Origin: Brevundimonas sp. MYb52
GTDB lineage: Bacteria > Pseudomonadota > Alphaproteobacteria > Caulobacterales > Caulobacteraceae
Direction of reading: 5' to 3'
Assembly (NCBI RefSeq): GCF_002979535.1
Contig: NZ_PCPB01000003.1
Location: forward strand, 186,001-250,000
DNA length: 64,000 nt
The translations under genes and the position numbers were made by a program. Under the pieces are notes generated by a model. It worked only from the letters and a program-made list of their open reading frames with translations. It made no database searches and was not told where the DNA came from. Of this stretch, positions 7,383 through 17,250 are shown in pieces (the stretch's first letter is position 1; every line of letters starts with the position of its first letter).

Positions 7383-8341
7383 CCTCTCCGCACGCCCCCG
7401 TTCTTCTGGCCGAAGTCCTTGAGGCTCTGAACCCGCAAGCTGGCGACGTGATCATCGACGCCACCTTCGGTGCGGGCGGCTATACCCGCGCCATCCTGGA
7501 TCGCGGGGCCCAGGTCATCGGTCTGGATCGCGACCCAACGGTCCAGCCGCACGCCGACGCCGTCGCCGCCGCCTATCCGGGCCAGTTCCAGCTGATCCGC
7601 ACGCCCTTCTCGGGCCTGGCCGAGGCCTTCGCCGAGAGCGGCAAGGCCCAGCTGGACGGCGCCGTCTTCGACATCGGCGTCTCGTCCATGCAACTGGATC
7701 AGGCCGAGCGCGGCTTCTCCTTCATGCGCGACGGGCCGCTGGATATGCGGATGGGCGACACGGGGCCGACCGCCGCCGATCTCGTCAACACCTGGGATCA
7801 CGGGCCGCTGGCCCACATTTTCAAGCAGTATGGCGACGAACGTCAGTCGGGCCGGGTCGCCACCGCCATCCTGCGTCGCCGCGTCGAGCAGCCGTTCAGC
7901 CACACCCTGGATCTGGCCGAGGTGATCGAAAAGGCCCTGGGTGGTCGTCGTGGCGCGCCGATCCATCCGGCCACCCGCGTGTTCCAGGCCCTGCGTATCG
8001 CCGTCAACGACGAGCTGGGTCAGTTGGAGCGCGGTCTGGAAGCCGCCGAGGCCACGCTGGCGCCGGGCGGCCGTCTGGTTGTTGTCACCTTCCATTCGCT
8101 GGAAGACCGCATCGTCAAAGCCTTCCTGACCGAGCGCACGGGCAACTCGCCCGGCGGCTCGCGTCATGCCCCGGTCGCGGTGGAAACCCGCAAGCCCAGC
8201 TTCGATCTGATGTTCAAGGGTGCACGCGAGGCGGGCGAGGCCGAGCTGGCTGCCAACCCGCGCGCCCGCTCCGCCCGTCTGCGCGCCGCCGTCCGCACCG
8301 AGGCTCCCGCCTGGGGCGCGATTGGAGGGAAGCGGTCATGA
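7379..8341 (+). CDS. rsmH: 16S rRNA (cytosine1402-N4)-methyltransferase RsmH
   Basis: SAM-dependent enzyme methylating N4 of C1402 in 16S rRNA. 320 residues. It starts [13 protein letters not shown], then the SAM-binding [60 protein letters not shown] and [13 protein letters not shown], all hallmarks of RsmH/MraW. Start GTG 7379 overlaps the mraZ stop. The frame is open upstream, but the family N-terminus begins here. Confidence 0.95.
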   Translation: MTSPHAPVLLAEVLEALNPQAGDVIIDATFGAGGYTRAILDRGAQVIGLDRDPTVQPHADAVAAAYPGQFQLIRTPFSGLAEAFAESGKAQLDGAVFDIGVSSMQLDQAERGFSFMRDGPLDMRMGDTGPTAADLVNTWDHGPLAHIFKQYGDERQSGRVATAILRRRVEQPFSHTLDLAEVIEKALGGRRGAPIHPATRVFQALRIAVNDELGQLERGLEAAEATLAPGGRLVVVTFHSLEDRIVKAFLTERTGNSPGGSRHAPVAVETRKPSFDLMFKGAREAGEAELAANPRARSARLRAAVRTEAPAWGAIGGKRS

Positions 8342-8727
8342 TCGCCGTTCCTATTCCGGTGAAGCGTCTGTTCGATTGGAAGGTCCGCGGCGTGCGCTGC
8401 GTCGAGATCATCGGCGTGGTCTGCGTCGCCGCCCTGGTCTTCTCGGTCTATATCGCCAAGGCCGCCGCGGCCCGGGAAAGCAGCGAGATCAGCCGTATCG
8501 AGAGCGAGATCCGCGAGAACCGCCAGCGCGTCCGCCTGCTGCGCGCTGAAGCGACCCGGCTGGAGCAGCCAGCGCGGCTGGAGGCCCTGTCGCGCGAGAT
8601 CGGCCTCGGCCCCGTTGATGTGCGTCGCCAGGCGGTCGAGGCGGGCCTGCCCGCCATCGCTCCGCCGCCGGCCGTCGCGCCTTCCGCGCCCGTTACTGCG
8701 CCTGCCGCCGGGGAGACCCTGCATTGA
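8338..8727 (+). CDS. ftsL: Cell division protein FtsL-like
   Basis: 129-residue bitopic protein between rsmH and ftsI, the fixed position of ftsL. A short cytoplasmic N-terminus is followed by one membrane helix ([20 protein letters not shown], residues about 22-41). A leucine- and charge-rich coiled coil follows ([20 protein letters not shown], about 48-80), then a Pro/Ala-rich tail. FtsL joins FtsB and FtsQ in the divisome and helps activate FtsWI. The family is poorly conserved, so the assignment rests on topology and position. ATGA overlap with rsmH. Confidence 0.85.
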   Translation: MIAVPIPVKRLFDWKVRGVRCVEIIGVVCVAALVFSVYIAKAAAARESSEISRIESEIRENRQRVRLLRAEATRLEQPARLEALSREIGLGPVDVRRQAVEAGLPAIAPPPAVAPSAPVTAPAAGETLH

Positions 8728-10529
8728 GCGTTCATGATCATCACGGCATGGACTATCGTCGTCCCGCGCCGGGTCGCGCGCAGCCGCGTCCGCAAGGGCC
8801 GTCGGTGGGCGGCCTGTTCGCCGCCTGGGGGCGCTGGGTCGCCAACTGCGTCTGGTGGCTGGAGCACTCGTTCGAGCGCGCCCGCGCCGACGGCCGCCCG
8901 GAAGAAGACACCCGCGTCCGTATTTTCCTGATCCTGGCGGTGTTTTCGGCCGTCTTCGCCTGTCTGGCTCTGGGCGCCGCCCACGCCGCCCTGTTCGCGC
9001 CGCGCGGCGGTTCGGGCGCGGGCTTCAACGCCAACGCCTTGACCCGCGCCGATCTGGTGGACCGCAACGGTCAGCTGTTGGCCACCAATATCACCCACTA
9101 CGGCCTCTATATCGATCCGCGCGAGATCTGGGACCCCGCCAGCGCCAAGGCCCAACTGCGCCGCGCCCTGCCGCGCGTCTCGGCCAAGCGCCTGGATCGC
9201 GTGTTGGGCGGCGAGCGCCGCCTGCTGGTCCTGAACGGTCTGACCCCGTCCGAGCGCAGCGCGGTCCACGCTCTGGCCCTGGGCGGCGTCTCGTTCGAGC
9301 CCGAGGATCGCCGCGTCTATCCGCTGGGCACCTCTGCGGCGCATCTGATCGGTCGCGCCGATACGGGCGGCGAAGGCGTGTCGGGCACCGAGCTGGCCTT
9401 CAATCAGGAAATCCGCGCGGCGGGCGCTGCGGGCGAGGATTTCCAGCTGTCGATCGACCTGCGTGTCCAGGGCGTGGTCGAGAACGAACTGGCCGCCGCC
9501 GCCGAGCTGGCGAAGGCCAAGGGCGCTGTCGCTGTGGTGGCCGATGTTCAGACGGGCGAGATTCTGGCTATGGCCAGTTGGCCGACCTATGACGCCAACC
9601 GTCGCAACAGCGCCCCGAGCGAAGCGTTGATGAACCGCGTCACCTCGGCCCACTATGAGATGGGCTCGGTGTTCAAGAGCTTCACCGTCGCCGCCGGCAT
9701 CGACACCGGCCGGGCCGACATGAACACCCTGTTCGACGCCTCGCAGGCTCTGCAGATCGGCCGCCGCCGGATTACCGACTTCCACGCCACCAACAAGGTG
9801 CTGACGCTGGAGGAGGTCTATCTGCACTCGTCCAACATCGGCACCTCGCGTCTGGCGGTCGAGATGGGCGGCGATGTGATGCGCGACTACTTCCGACGCC
9901 TGGGTCTTCTGGACGCCGCTCCGATCGAGCTGAAGGAGTCGGCCGCTCCGCCCAAGGTGCGCAAGTGGGACGACACCACCCTGGCCTCTCTGTCCTTCGG
10001 CTATGGCATCATGATCACGCCGATTCAGTATGTCGCCGCCTATGGCGCTCTGGTCAACGGCGGTCGTTATGTGCAGCCGACCCTGCGCAAGGGCGGGCGC
10101 CCCAATGCGCCGACCCATCAGGTCGTCTCGCCCGAGACCTCGGCCACCATGCTGGATCTGATGCGTCGCAACGTGACGCGTGGTTCCGGCCGCTTCGCCG
10201 ATGCGCCGGGCTTGCGGGTCGGCGGCAAGACCGGCTCGGCCAACAAGCTGGTCAACGGTCGCTATAATCCTGCCGTCGCCGTCGGCTCCTTCGCCGGGGT
10301 CTTCCCCGCCGATGGCCCGGTGACAGCCAAGCGCTACACTGTCTTTGTCCTGATGGACGAGCCGGGAACCTTCCCGCGGACCGGCGGCTATGTCGCTGCG
10401 CCGGCCGTGGGCCGTATCGCCGACCGCATCGCCCCCTTCCTGGGCGTCCAGCGCAAGGCCGACCGCTGGTCCACCGCCCTGGGCGAAAAGATTCCTGAGT
10501 TCCAGGACGTCGAGGGCGACGGCCGATGA
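8724..10529 (+). CDS. ftsI: Division-specific peptidoglycan transpeptidase FtsI (PBP3)
   Basis: Class B penicillin-binding protein that cross-links septal peptidoglycan with FtsW. 601 residues: a cytoplasmic N-terminal extension, a membrane helix at about 66-90 (RIFLILAVFSAVFACLALGA), a dimerisation domain (LVDRNGQLLATNI), then the transpeptidase with S315-V-F-K318, S369-S-N371 and K502-T-G504. I kept TTG 8724, which overlaps the ftsL stop and has GGGGAG upstream; ATG 8748 is the alternative. Confidence 0.95.
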   Translation: MSVHDHHGMDYRRPAPGRAQPRPQGPSVGGLFAAWGRWVANCVWWLEHSFERARADGRPEEDTRVRIFLILAVFSAVFACLALGAAHAALFAPRGGSGAGFNANALTRADLVDRNGQLLATNITHYGLYIDPREIWDPASAKAQLRRALPRVSAKRLDRVLGGERRLLVLNGLTPSERSAVHALALGGVSFEPEDRRVYPLGTSAAHLIGRADTGGEGVSGTELAFNQEIRAAGAAGEDFQLSIDLRVQGVVENELAAAAELAKAKGAVAVVADVQTGEILAMASWPTYDANRRNSAPSEALMNRVTSAHYEMGSVFKSFTVAAGIDTGRADMNTLFDASQALQIGRRRITDFHATNKVLTLEEVYLHSSNIGTSRLAVEMGGDVMRDYFRRLGLLDAAPIELKESAAPPKVRKWDDTTLASLSFGYGIMITPIQYVAAYGALVNGGRYVQPTLRKGGRPNAPTHQVVSPETSATMLDLMRRNVTRGSGRFADAPGLRVGGKTGSANKLVNGRYNPAVAVGSFAGVFPADGPVTAKRYTVFVLMDEPGTFPRTGGYVAAPAVGRIADRIAPFLGVQRKADRWSTALGEKIPEFQDVEGDGR

Positions 10530-11986
10530 GCGCGCTTCGCCTGTCCGAAATCCTGCGCCGCGACGTCAGCTCGGACCCCGAGATCACCGCCGTCACCGCC
10601 GACAGCCGCAAGGTCGTTCCCGGCGCCCTGTTCGTGGCCCTGCCGGGCGCGTCCGCTGACGGCCGCGCCTTCATCCCGCAAGCCCTGGCCAAGGGCGCCG
10701 CCGCCATCCTGGCCCCCGCCGACACGCCGGCGGGCGCCGCTCCCCTGCTGGTCGCCTCGGGCGACGTGCACCGCGCCTATGCCTTGGCCGCGCGCAGCTT
10801 CTATGGCGCCCAGCCTAAGACCTGCGTGGCGATCACCGGCACCAACGGCAAGACCTCGGTCGCCAACTTCTGCCGTCAGATCTGGGCGGGCATGGGCCTG
10901 AAGTCGGCCAGCATGGGCACGCTGGGCGTCGTCGGTCAGAAGGGCGAAAAGACCTATGCTCTGACCGGTCCCGGCCTGACCAGCCCCGATGCCGCCGACG
11001 CCGCGCGCCTGCTCGCCGAACTGGCCGCCAAGGAGGTGACGCACCTGGCGCTGGAGGCGTCGTCGCACGGCATCGAGCAGCGCCGTCTGGACGGGGTGGC
11101 CATCCGGGCTGCGGGCTTCACCAACCTGACCCAGGACCACCTCGACTATCACGGCACGATGGAGGCCTATCGCGCCGCCAAGCTGCGCCTGTTCGAGGCC
11201 CTGCTGCCGCGCGGGCGCACCGCCGTGCTGAACGCCGACTCCGACGCCTATTCGGCCTTCGCTTCCGCTTCGATCATGGCCGGTCTGGGCGTCATGGGCG
11301 TGGGCGAGCGCGGGCGCGACCTGTCGCTGATCGCGCGCCGGGCCACGCCGGAAGGCCAGCGCCTGACCATCGACGCGCGCGGTCGCATCCATGATGTCCT
11401 GCTGCCGCTGGCCGGGGCCTTCCAGGCCTCGAACGCCCTGGTGGCGGCGGGCCTGTGCATTGCGGGCGGTGAAGACCCCGACCGCGTCATCCCGGCCATG
11501 GAGTTCATCCAGGGCGCACAGGGCCGCCTGCAGCGCATCCCCGGCGAAGGCTCGCGCGGCGGCGAGGTCTATGTTGACTACGCCCACACCCCCGACGGTC
11601 TGGAGACGGTGCTCAACGCCTTGCGCCCTCACGCCACCGGCCGTCTGATCGTCGTCTTCGGCGCTGGCGGCGACCGCGACCGCGCCAAGCGGCCGATGAT
11701 GGGCGAGATCGCCGGTCGTCTGGCCGACGTGGCCATCGTCACCGACGACAATCCGCGCTCGGAGGACCCCGCCGCCATCCGCGCCCAGGTCCGCGCCGGC
11801 TGCCCCGACGCGCTGGAGATCGGCGACCGCCGCGAGGCCATTCATCACGCCGTATCGCTGATGCGCGAAGGAGATGTGGTGGTGATCGCCGGAAAAGGGC
11901 ATGAACAGGGACAGATCGTCGCCGGGGTCATCCATCCCTTCGACGACGCCACCGAAGCGACCGAAGCCCTGCGCGATCATGCCTGA
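10526..11986 (+). CDS. murE: UDP-MurNAc-tripeptide synthetase MurE (meso-diaminopimelate adding)
   Basis: Cytoplasmic ligase adding the third residue to UDP-MurNAc-L-Ala-D-Glu. 486 residues with the Mur ligase N, central and C domains. The ATP loop GTNGKTS lies at about 105-111, followed by LEASSHGIEQRRLDGV, FTNLTQDHLDYHGTMEAY, VDYAHTPDGLETVL and VFGAGGDRD. D408-N-P-R411 is the signature for meso-diaminopimelate, as expected for a Gram-negative. It overlaps ftsI by ATGA and murF by 8 bases. Confidence 0.96.
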   Translation: MSALRLSEILRRDVSSDPEITAVTADSRKVVPGALFVALPGASADGRAFIPQALAKGAAAILAPADTPAGAAPLLVASGDVHRAYALAARSFYGAQPKTCVAITGTNGKTSVANFCRQIWAGMGLKSASMGTLGVVGQKGEKTYALTGPGLTSPDAADAARLLAELAAKEVTHLALEASSHGIEQRRLDGVAIRAAGFTNLTQDHLDYHGTMEAYRAAKLRLFEALLPRGRTAVLNADSDAYSAFASASIMAGLGVMGVGERGRDLSLIARRATPEGQRLTIDARGRIHDVLLPLAGAFQASNALVAAGLCIAGGEDPDRVIPAMEFIQGAQGRLQRIPGEGSRGGEVYVDYAHTPDGLETVLNALRPHATGRLIVVFGAGGDRDRAKRPMMGEIAGRLADVAIVTDDNPRSEDPAAIRAQVRAGCPDALEIGDRREAIHHAVSLMREGDVVVIAGKGHEQGQIVAGVIHPFDDATEATEALRDHA

Positions 11987-13415
11987 CACCCAAACGCCGC
12001 TCTGGACCGCCGAAGCCATCGCCTCGGCGACCGGCGGGCAGCTCCACGGCCCCGACGCAACTGTCTCGGGCCTTACCTACAACAGCCGTGAAATTCAGCC
12101 GGGCGATCTCTTCCTGGCCCTGCACGGCGCGCGCGACGGGCATGAGTTCGCATCCGCCGCCTTCGCCGACGGCGCAAGCGTCGCTCTGGTCGACCGCCCG
12201 GTCGAGGGCGGGCCCTATGTGCTGGTGCCCGACACCCTGAAGGGACTGGAGGCCATGGGCGTCGCCGCCCGCGACCGCGCCCGCCTGCGCGGCGCCGTCA
12301 CCGGCAGCGTCGGCAAGACCAGCGTGACCCAGGCGATCAAGGCCGGTCTCGACCTGGCCGGGGCCGCCCACGCCTCGATCAAGAGCTACAACAACCATAT
12401 CGGCGTGCCGCTGACCCTGGCGCGGATGCCGCACGGCACCGACCGCGCCGTGTTCGAGATCGGCATGAACCATCCGGGCGAGATCGGCCCGCTGTCGGCC
12501 TTCGTCCGCCCCCACGCCGCCTGCGTCACCACGGTCGGCCCCGTTCACATCGAAGCCTTCGCTGACGGCGAGGCGGGCGTGGCGCGCGAGAAGGCCGCCA
12601 TCTTCCAGGGCCTGATCCCCGGCGGGATCGCCGTGGTCAACGCCGCCGATGTCCACGCCGACATCGTGCGCCAGGGCGCGCTGGACGCCGGGGCCGTGCT
12701 GCGGACCTTCGGCCATGACGCAGGCTGCGATGCCCGTCTGCTGACCTTTACGCCCGACAGCGAAGGCGCGACCGTCACGGCCGAGTTGGACGGCCAGCGC
12801 ATCGAGTATCGCCTGGCCCAGTCGGGCGTGCACTGGGGGCTGAACAGCCTGTGCGTTATCCTGATGCTGCAGGCGCTGGACGTTTCGCTGGACACGGCGC
12901 TTCAGGCTCTGGCCGGCTTCCAGCCTCTGGCCGGGCGCGGGCAGATGAAGACGGTCGCCGTCCCCGGCGGCGCCTTCACCCTGATCGACGAGAGCTACAA
13001 CGCCAATCCCCTGTCGATGAAGGCGGGCTTCGTCAGCCTCGGCGCAAAGCCCGTGGGGCAGGGCGGCCGCCGCGTCGTGGTCCTGACCGACATGCTGGAG
13101 CTTGGCGACCACAGCCGCGCCCTGCACGAAGGCCTGGCTCCGGCCATCGAGGCGGCGGGTCTGGATGTGGTGCACACGGCGGGTCCGCAGATGCGCCTGC
13201 TTTACGACATCCTGCCGCCGTCGCTGCGGGGCCAATGGCGTGAAACCGCCGCCGAACTGGCCGCCGAGGCCGCCGCCCTGGTCCAGCCCGGCGATGTCGT
13301 TATGGTCAAGGGATCGAACGGATCGCGCGCCTCGCTGGTCGCGGCGGCCCTGGCCAAGCTCACACCTGAAGGCGACAACCCCTCAAGCAGCGCCGCGCCG
13401 CGCGCGACGCGATAG
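11979..13415 (+). CDS. murF: UDP-MurNAc-pentapeptide synthetase MurF
   Basis: Adds D-Ala-D-Ala to the UDP-MurNAc-tripeptide. 478 residues. P-loop TGSVGKTS at about 108-115, then [58 protein letters not shown] and LTDMLELG, the standard MurF series. Start ATG 11979 lies inside the end of murE, with a conventional N-terminus ([14 protein letters not shown]). The last 20 residues are Ser/Pro/Arg rich and unconserved in appearance. Confidence 0.95.
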   Translation: MPDTQTPLWTAEAIASATGGQLHGPDATVSGLTYNSREIQPGDLFLALHGARDGHEFASAAFADGASVALVDRPVEGGPYVLVPDTLKGLEAMGVAARDRARLRGAVTGSVGKTSVTQAIKAGLDLAGAAHASIKSYNNHIGVPLTLARMPHGTDRAVFEIGMNHPGEIGPLSAFVRPHAACVTTVGPVHIEAFADGEAGVAREKAAIFQGLIPGGIAVVNAADVHADIVRQGALDAGAVLRTFGHDAGCDARLLTFTPDSEGATVTAELDGQRIEYRLAQSGVHWGLNSLCVILMLQALDVSLDTALQALAGFQPLAGRGQMKTVAVPGGAFTLIDESYNANPLSMKAGFVSLGAKPVGQGGRRVVVLTDMLELGDHSRALHEGLAPAIEAAGLDVVHTAGPQMRLLYDILPPSLRGQWRETAAELAAEAAALVQPGDVVMVKGSNGSRASLVAAALAKLTPEGDNPSSSAAPRATR

Positions 13416-13426
13416 GGTCACTTACT

Positions 13427-14536
13427 ATGTTCTACCTGCTCTATCTCTACTACGCGGACATCGCTCAGGAATATCCGCTGCTGCACCTGATCCAGTATCA
13501 GACGGTGCGCGTGGCCCTGGCCATGGCCACGGCCATGATCGTCGCGGTCGCCATGGGCAGCCGCTTCATCAACTGGATTCGCGCCAAGCAGGGCCGGGGC
13601 CAGCCGATCCGCGACGACGGCCCGGTGTCGCACCTGTCCAAGGTCGGCACTCCCACCATGGGCGGGCTGATGATCCTGGCGGGCATCGGCGTGGCCGTCC
13701 TGCTGTGGGGCGACCTAACCAATCCCTATATCTGGATCGTCTCAGGCGTGACGGCGGCCTTCGGCGTCCTGGGCTTCATCGATGACTACGCCAAGGTGAC
13801 CAAGCAGACCTCGGCGGGCCTGACCTCGAAGCAGAAACTGGCGGCCCAGGCGGTCGTGGCCGTGATCGCGGGCGTGCTCACCGTCGTCTGGATGACCTAT
13901 TCCCCGACCTCGCCGGGGCTGGAAACCTCGATCGCCTTCCCCTTCCTGAAGGCTATCCTGCTGAACATTGGCTGGTTCTATGTGGCCTTTGCCGCCTTCA
14001 CCATCATCGGCTTCTCCAACGCCGTGAACCTGACCGATGGTCTGGACGGCCTGGCCATCGTGCCGGTGATGATGGCGGCGGGCGCCTTCGGCATCATCAG
14101 CTATCTGGTCGGCAACTTCCTGTTCGCCGACTATCTGCAGGTCCACCATGTGCCCGGCGCGGGCGAGCTGGCCATCTTCTGCGCCGCCATGATCGGCGGC
14201 GGCATGGGCTTCCTCTGGTACAACGCCCCCCCGGCCAAGATCTTCATGGGCGACACCGGCTCGCTGGCTCTCGGCGGCGCGCTCGGCTCCATCGCCGTGG
14301 CGACCAAGCACGAGCTGGTGCTGGGCATCGTCGGCGGCCTGTTCGTGGTCGAGGCGGCCTCGGTCATGATCCAGGTCGGCTACTTCAAGCTGACCGGCAA
14401 GCGCATCTTCCTGATGGCGCCCATCCACCACCACTTCGAAAAGATGGGCTGGCCGGAATCCACCGTCGTCATCCGTTTCTGGATCGTCGCCGCCATGCTG
14501 GCGCTGCTCGGTCTGGCCACGCTGAAGCTGCGCTGA
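13427..14536 (+). CDS. mraY: Phospho-N-acetylmuramoyl-pentapeptide transferase MraY
   Basis: Integral membrane enzyme that transfers phospho-MurNAc-pentapeptide to undecaprenyl phosphate, giving lipid I. 369 residues, about ten membrane helices. Landmarks: [10 protein letters not shown], the catalytic GFIDDYAKV near residue 118, [12 protein letters not shown] near 200, [10 protein letters not shown] and the magnesium/substrate loop [13 protein letters not shown] near the C-terminus. It follows murF by 11 bases and precedes murD by 4. Confidence 0.97.
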   Translation: MFYLLYLYYADIAQEYPLLHLIQYQTVRVALAMATAMIVAVAMGSRFINWIRAKQGRGQPIRDDGPVSHLSKVGTPTMGGLMILAGIGVAVLLWGDLTNPYIWIVSGVTAAFGVLGFIDDYAKVTKQTSAGLTSKQKLAAQAVVAVIAGVLTVVWMTYSPTSPGLETSIAFPFLKAILLNIGWFYVAFAAFTIIGFSNAVNLTDGLDGLAIVPVMMAAGAFGIISYLVGNFLFADYLQVHHVPGAGELAIFCAAMIGGGMGFLWYNAPPAKIFMGDTGSLALGGALGSIAVATKHELVLGIVGGLFVVEAASVMIQVGYFKLTGKRIFLMAPIHHHFEKMGWPESTVVIRFWIVAAMLALLGLATLKLR

Positions 14537-14540
14537 TCCC

Positions 14541-16061
14541 ATGATCCCGGTTCCCGGCTTCGAGGGGCGTCGCATCGCGGTCTTCGGCCTGGGCCGTTCC
14601 GGTATTACGGCGGCGCGCGCGCTTCAGGCCGGCGGCGCCGTCCCCGTCCTGTGGGACGACGGCGTCTCGGGCCGGATGCAGGCGGAGGCCGAGGGTTTTG
14701 TCGTCGAGGACCTGACCCGCGCCGACTGGTCGGGCTTCGCCGCCCTGGTCCTGTCGCCGGGCGCGCCCCTGACCCATCCCAAGCCGCACTGGACCGTCGA
14801 GCGCGCCCATCAGGCAGGCGTGCCGGTCATCGGCGACGTCGAGCTGTTCGCCCGCGCTCTGGACGTCCTCCCGCAAGGCCAACGCCCCCGCGTCGTCGCC
14901 ATCACCGGCACCAACGGCAAGTCCACCACCACGGCTCTGATCGGCTGGGTGCTGAAGTCGGCGGGCCTGAGCGTCCACATCGGCGGCAATATCGGCATCG
15001 GCGTCCTGGCCCTGCCGGCCCCGACGCCCGACGCCGTCTATGTCATCGAGGTCTCGTCCTACCAACTGGACCTGACCACGACCTTCGCGCCCGACGTCGC
15101 CATCCTGACCAACATCAGCCCCGACCACCTGGACCGCCACGGCGGCATGGAAGGCTATGTCGCCGCCAAGCGCCGGATATTCCCGGCGCAGGGGGCGGAG
15201 GCGCTGGCCCTGGTCGGCGTGGATGAAGCCTGGGGGCAGAGGATCGCGGCGGACCTGCGCACTCAGGGGTGCCGTGTCGAGACGGTCGCCAGTCTTCCTT
15301 CTCCCCTTGTGGGAGAAGGTGGCAGGCGGAGCCTGACGGATGAGGGGTCTCTCACCCTCTCCGAAAGCACACCTGAACCTTCTGTAGGCGAAACCCCTCA
15401 TCCGAGCCCTTCGGGCCCACCTTCTCCCACAAGGGGAGAAGGGTATGAGGCGACGGCTGGCGTCTTGCTGGCCGACGGCGATGTGCTGGCCGACCTCTCC
15501 GCCGCCCGCTCGCTGCCCGGCCGTCACAACGCCCAGAACGCCGCCTTCACCTATGCCGCCGCCCGCGCGCTCGGCGTATCGCACGAGGCGGCGGTCGAGG
15601 GTTTGCTGACCTTCCCCGGTCTGGCGCACCGGATGGAGGCCGTGGGCCGTCTCGGCGGCGTCCGCTTCATCAACGATTCCAAGGGCACCAACGCCGACGC
15701 CGCGCGTCAGGCCCTGGCTTCCTATCCCTCCGTCTTCTGGATCGCGGGCGGCAAGGCCAAGGAGGGCGGCATCGAAGCTCTGCGCGACCTCTTCCCCCAC
15801 GTCGCCAAGGCCTATCTGATCGGCGAGGCTGCCGACGCCTTCTCCGTCACCCTGGCTGACACCCCCCACGTGGTGGCGCATACGATGGAGCGCGCCGTCG
15901 AGCTGGCCGCCGCCGACGCAGCCGCGGCCGGGGGCGAGCAGGTCGTCCTGCTGTCGCCCGCCTGCGCCAGTTTCGACCAGTTCCCTGATTTCGAGGTGCG
16001 GGGCGAAGCCTTCCGCGCCGCCGTGCTGGCGCTGGGCGCCAAGCCTGAGCCCGCCGCATGA
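14541..16061 (+). CDS. murD: UDP-MurNAc-L-alanine:D-glutamate ligase MurD with an in-frame repeat insertion
   Basis: Adds D-glutamate to UDP-MurNAc-L-Ala. Recognisable by FGLGRSGITAARAL, LVLSPGAPLTHP, the ATP loop GTNGKSTTT at about 123-131, VIEVSSYQLDLT, LTNISPDHLDRHGGM, the PGRHNAQN turn, FINDSKGTNADAARQAL, WIAGGKAKEGG and LLSPACASFDQF. At 506 residues it is about 50 longer than I expect for the family. The excess is a low-complexity stretch (about residues 253-301, SLPSPLVGEGG through SPTRGEGYE) encoded by a complete family B repeat. The frame stays open, and the insert lies between the central domain and the NAQN region, probably in a surface loop. ftsW overlaps by ATGA. Confidence 0.95.
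   Translation: MIPVPGFEGRRIAVFGLGRSGITAARALQAGGAVPVLWDDGVSGRMQAEAEGFVVEDLTRADWSGFAALVLSPGAPLTHPKPHWTVERAHQAGVPVIGDVELFARALDVLPQGQRPRVVAITGTNGKSTTTALIGWVLKSAGLSVHIGGNIGIGVLALPAPTPDAVYVIEVSSYQLDLTTTFAPDVAILTNISPDHLDRHGGMEGYVAAKRRIFPAQGAEALALVGVDEAWGQRIAADLRTQGCRVETVASLPSPLVGEGGRRSLTDEGSLTLSESTPEPSVGETPHPSPSGPPSPTRGEGYEATAGVLLADGDVLADLSAARSLPGRHNAQNAAFTYAAARALGVSHEAAVEGLLTFPGLAHRMEAVGRLGGVRFINDSKGTNADAARQALASYPSVFWIAGGKAKEGGIEALRDLFPHVAKAYLIGEAADAFSVTLADTPHVVAHTMERAVELAAADAAAAGGEQVVLLSPACASFDQFPDFEVRGEAFRAAVLALGAKPEPAA
15297..15442. repeat. Family B inverted-repeat element, copy B1, inside murD
   Basis: Perfect 26-bp inverted arms: 15297-15322 (begins CCTTCTCCCCTTGTGGGAG) and 15417-15442. Each arm is itself a hairpin. 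The interior carries GCAGGCGGAGCCTGACGGAT, which recurs inverted in copy B2. The element is read through as coding sequence without a stop. Confidence 0.9.
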
Positions 16062-17239
16062 GCCAGAGCTACAGCCATCCCTTTTCGCGCAATGATCAGA
16101 GCCTGATCGCGCGCTGGTTCTGGACCGTGGATCGCGGCTTGCTGGGCGCGGCCCTGACGCTGGTGGCGCTGGGCGTATCGCTCAGCTTCGCCTCCAGCCC
16201 CGCGGCCATTCTTGCCGACGAGTCGATCACGGACCCCTTCCACTATTCGTGGCGGATGATCGTCTGGGCCTCGATGGGCACGACCCTGATGCTGACCACC
16301 TCCCTGCTGTCGCCGCGCGGCGTGCGGCGGATCGCGGTCCTGGCCCTGTTCGGGGCCATCGTGGTCATGGCGGCTCTGCCGTTTATCGGCGACACGGTGA
16401 AGGGCGCCGCGCGCTGGGTGAACCTCGGCCCGTTCAGCCTGCAACCGTCCGAGTTCGCCAAGCCCGGCCTGATCGTCTTCGCCGCCTGGATGTTCGCCGA
16501 GGCCCAGAAAGGGCAGGGGGTTCCCGGCGTCAGCATCGCCTTTGGCCTTTGGGCCCTGACGGTCGGCCTGCTGCTGATCCAGCCCGACATCGGTCAGACC
16601 CTGCTGATCACCACCACCTTCATGGCCGTCTTCTTCATGGCCGGGGTGCCGCTGAAATGGGTGGCCGTTATCGCCGCCATGGGCGCGGGCGGGGTGGTGT
16701 CGCTCTACTTCACCTTCAGCCACATGCGGGACCGTCTCAGCCGCTTCCTGTCGCCCGAGACGACCGACACCCACCAGATCGACAAGGCGTCCGAGGCCAT
16801 CCGCGCCGGCGGTCTGGTCGGACGCGGCATCGGCGAGGGGGTGATGAAGCGCTCGGTCCCCGACCTGCACACCGACTTCATCTATTCGGTCGGCGCCGAG
16901 GAGTTCGGCCTGGTCCTGTCGCTGATCCTGATCGGCCTCTACGCTTTCATCGTCATTCGCGGGATGAAGAAGGCGATGAAGCTGAACGACCCGTTCGAGC
17001 AGACCGCGGCGGCGGGCCTGTTCATGCTGATCGGGCTTCAGGCCTGCATCAATGTGGCGGTGAACCTGAACCTGATCCCGACCAAGGGCATGACCCTGCC
17101 CTTCATCAGCTATGGCGGGTCGTCGATGATGGCCATGGGCCTGACCATGGGGTTTGCCCTCGCCCTGACGCGGCGCCGTCCGGGCGCCTATGAGCCGGGC
17201 TCCAACATTTCGCCGCCGCGCCGTCGCCTGCTGCCGTAA
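16058..17239 (+). CDS. ftsW: Septal peptidoglycan polymerase FtsW
   Basis: SEDS-family glycosyltransferase that polymerises lipid II at the septum with FtsI. 393 residues with about ten membrane helices. SEDS features: GAARWVNLGPFSLQPSEFAK, the helix-rich LLLIQPDIGQTLLIT, SEAIRAGGLVGRGIGEGV, LPDLHTDFIY-like PDLHTDFIYSVGAEEFG, and LIPTKGMTLPFISYGGSSM. It overlaps murD (ATGA) and precedes murG by 11 bases. Confidence 0.96.
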   Translation: MSQSYSHPFSRNDQSLIARWFWTVDRGLLGAALTLVALGVSLSFASSPAAILADESITDPFHYSWRMIVWASMGTTLMLTTSLLSPRGVRRIAVLALFGAIVVMAALPFIGDTVKGAARWVNLGPFSLQPSEFAKPGLIVFAAWMFAEAQKGQGVPGVSIAFGLWALTVGLLLIQPDIGQTLLITTTFMAVFFMAGVPLKWVAVIAAMGAGGVVSLYFTFSHMRDRLSRFLSPETTDTHQIDKASEAIRAGGLVGRGIGEGVMKRSVPDLHTDFIYSVGAEEFGLVLSLILIGLYAFIVIRGMKKAMKLNDPFEQTAAAGLFMLIGLQACINVAVNLNLIPTKGMTLPFISYGGSSMMAMGLTMGFALALTRRRPGAYEPGSNISPPRRRLLP

Positions 17240-17250
17240 GAGAGTATCGC

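Noticed and set aside
15297-15442. murD as a frameshifted or broken gene
   Set aside because: The frame is continuous and all MurD motifs lie in it; the repeat is simply read through.
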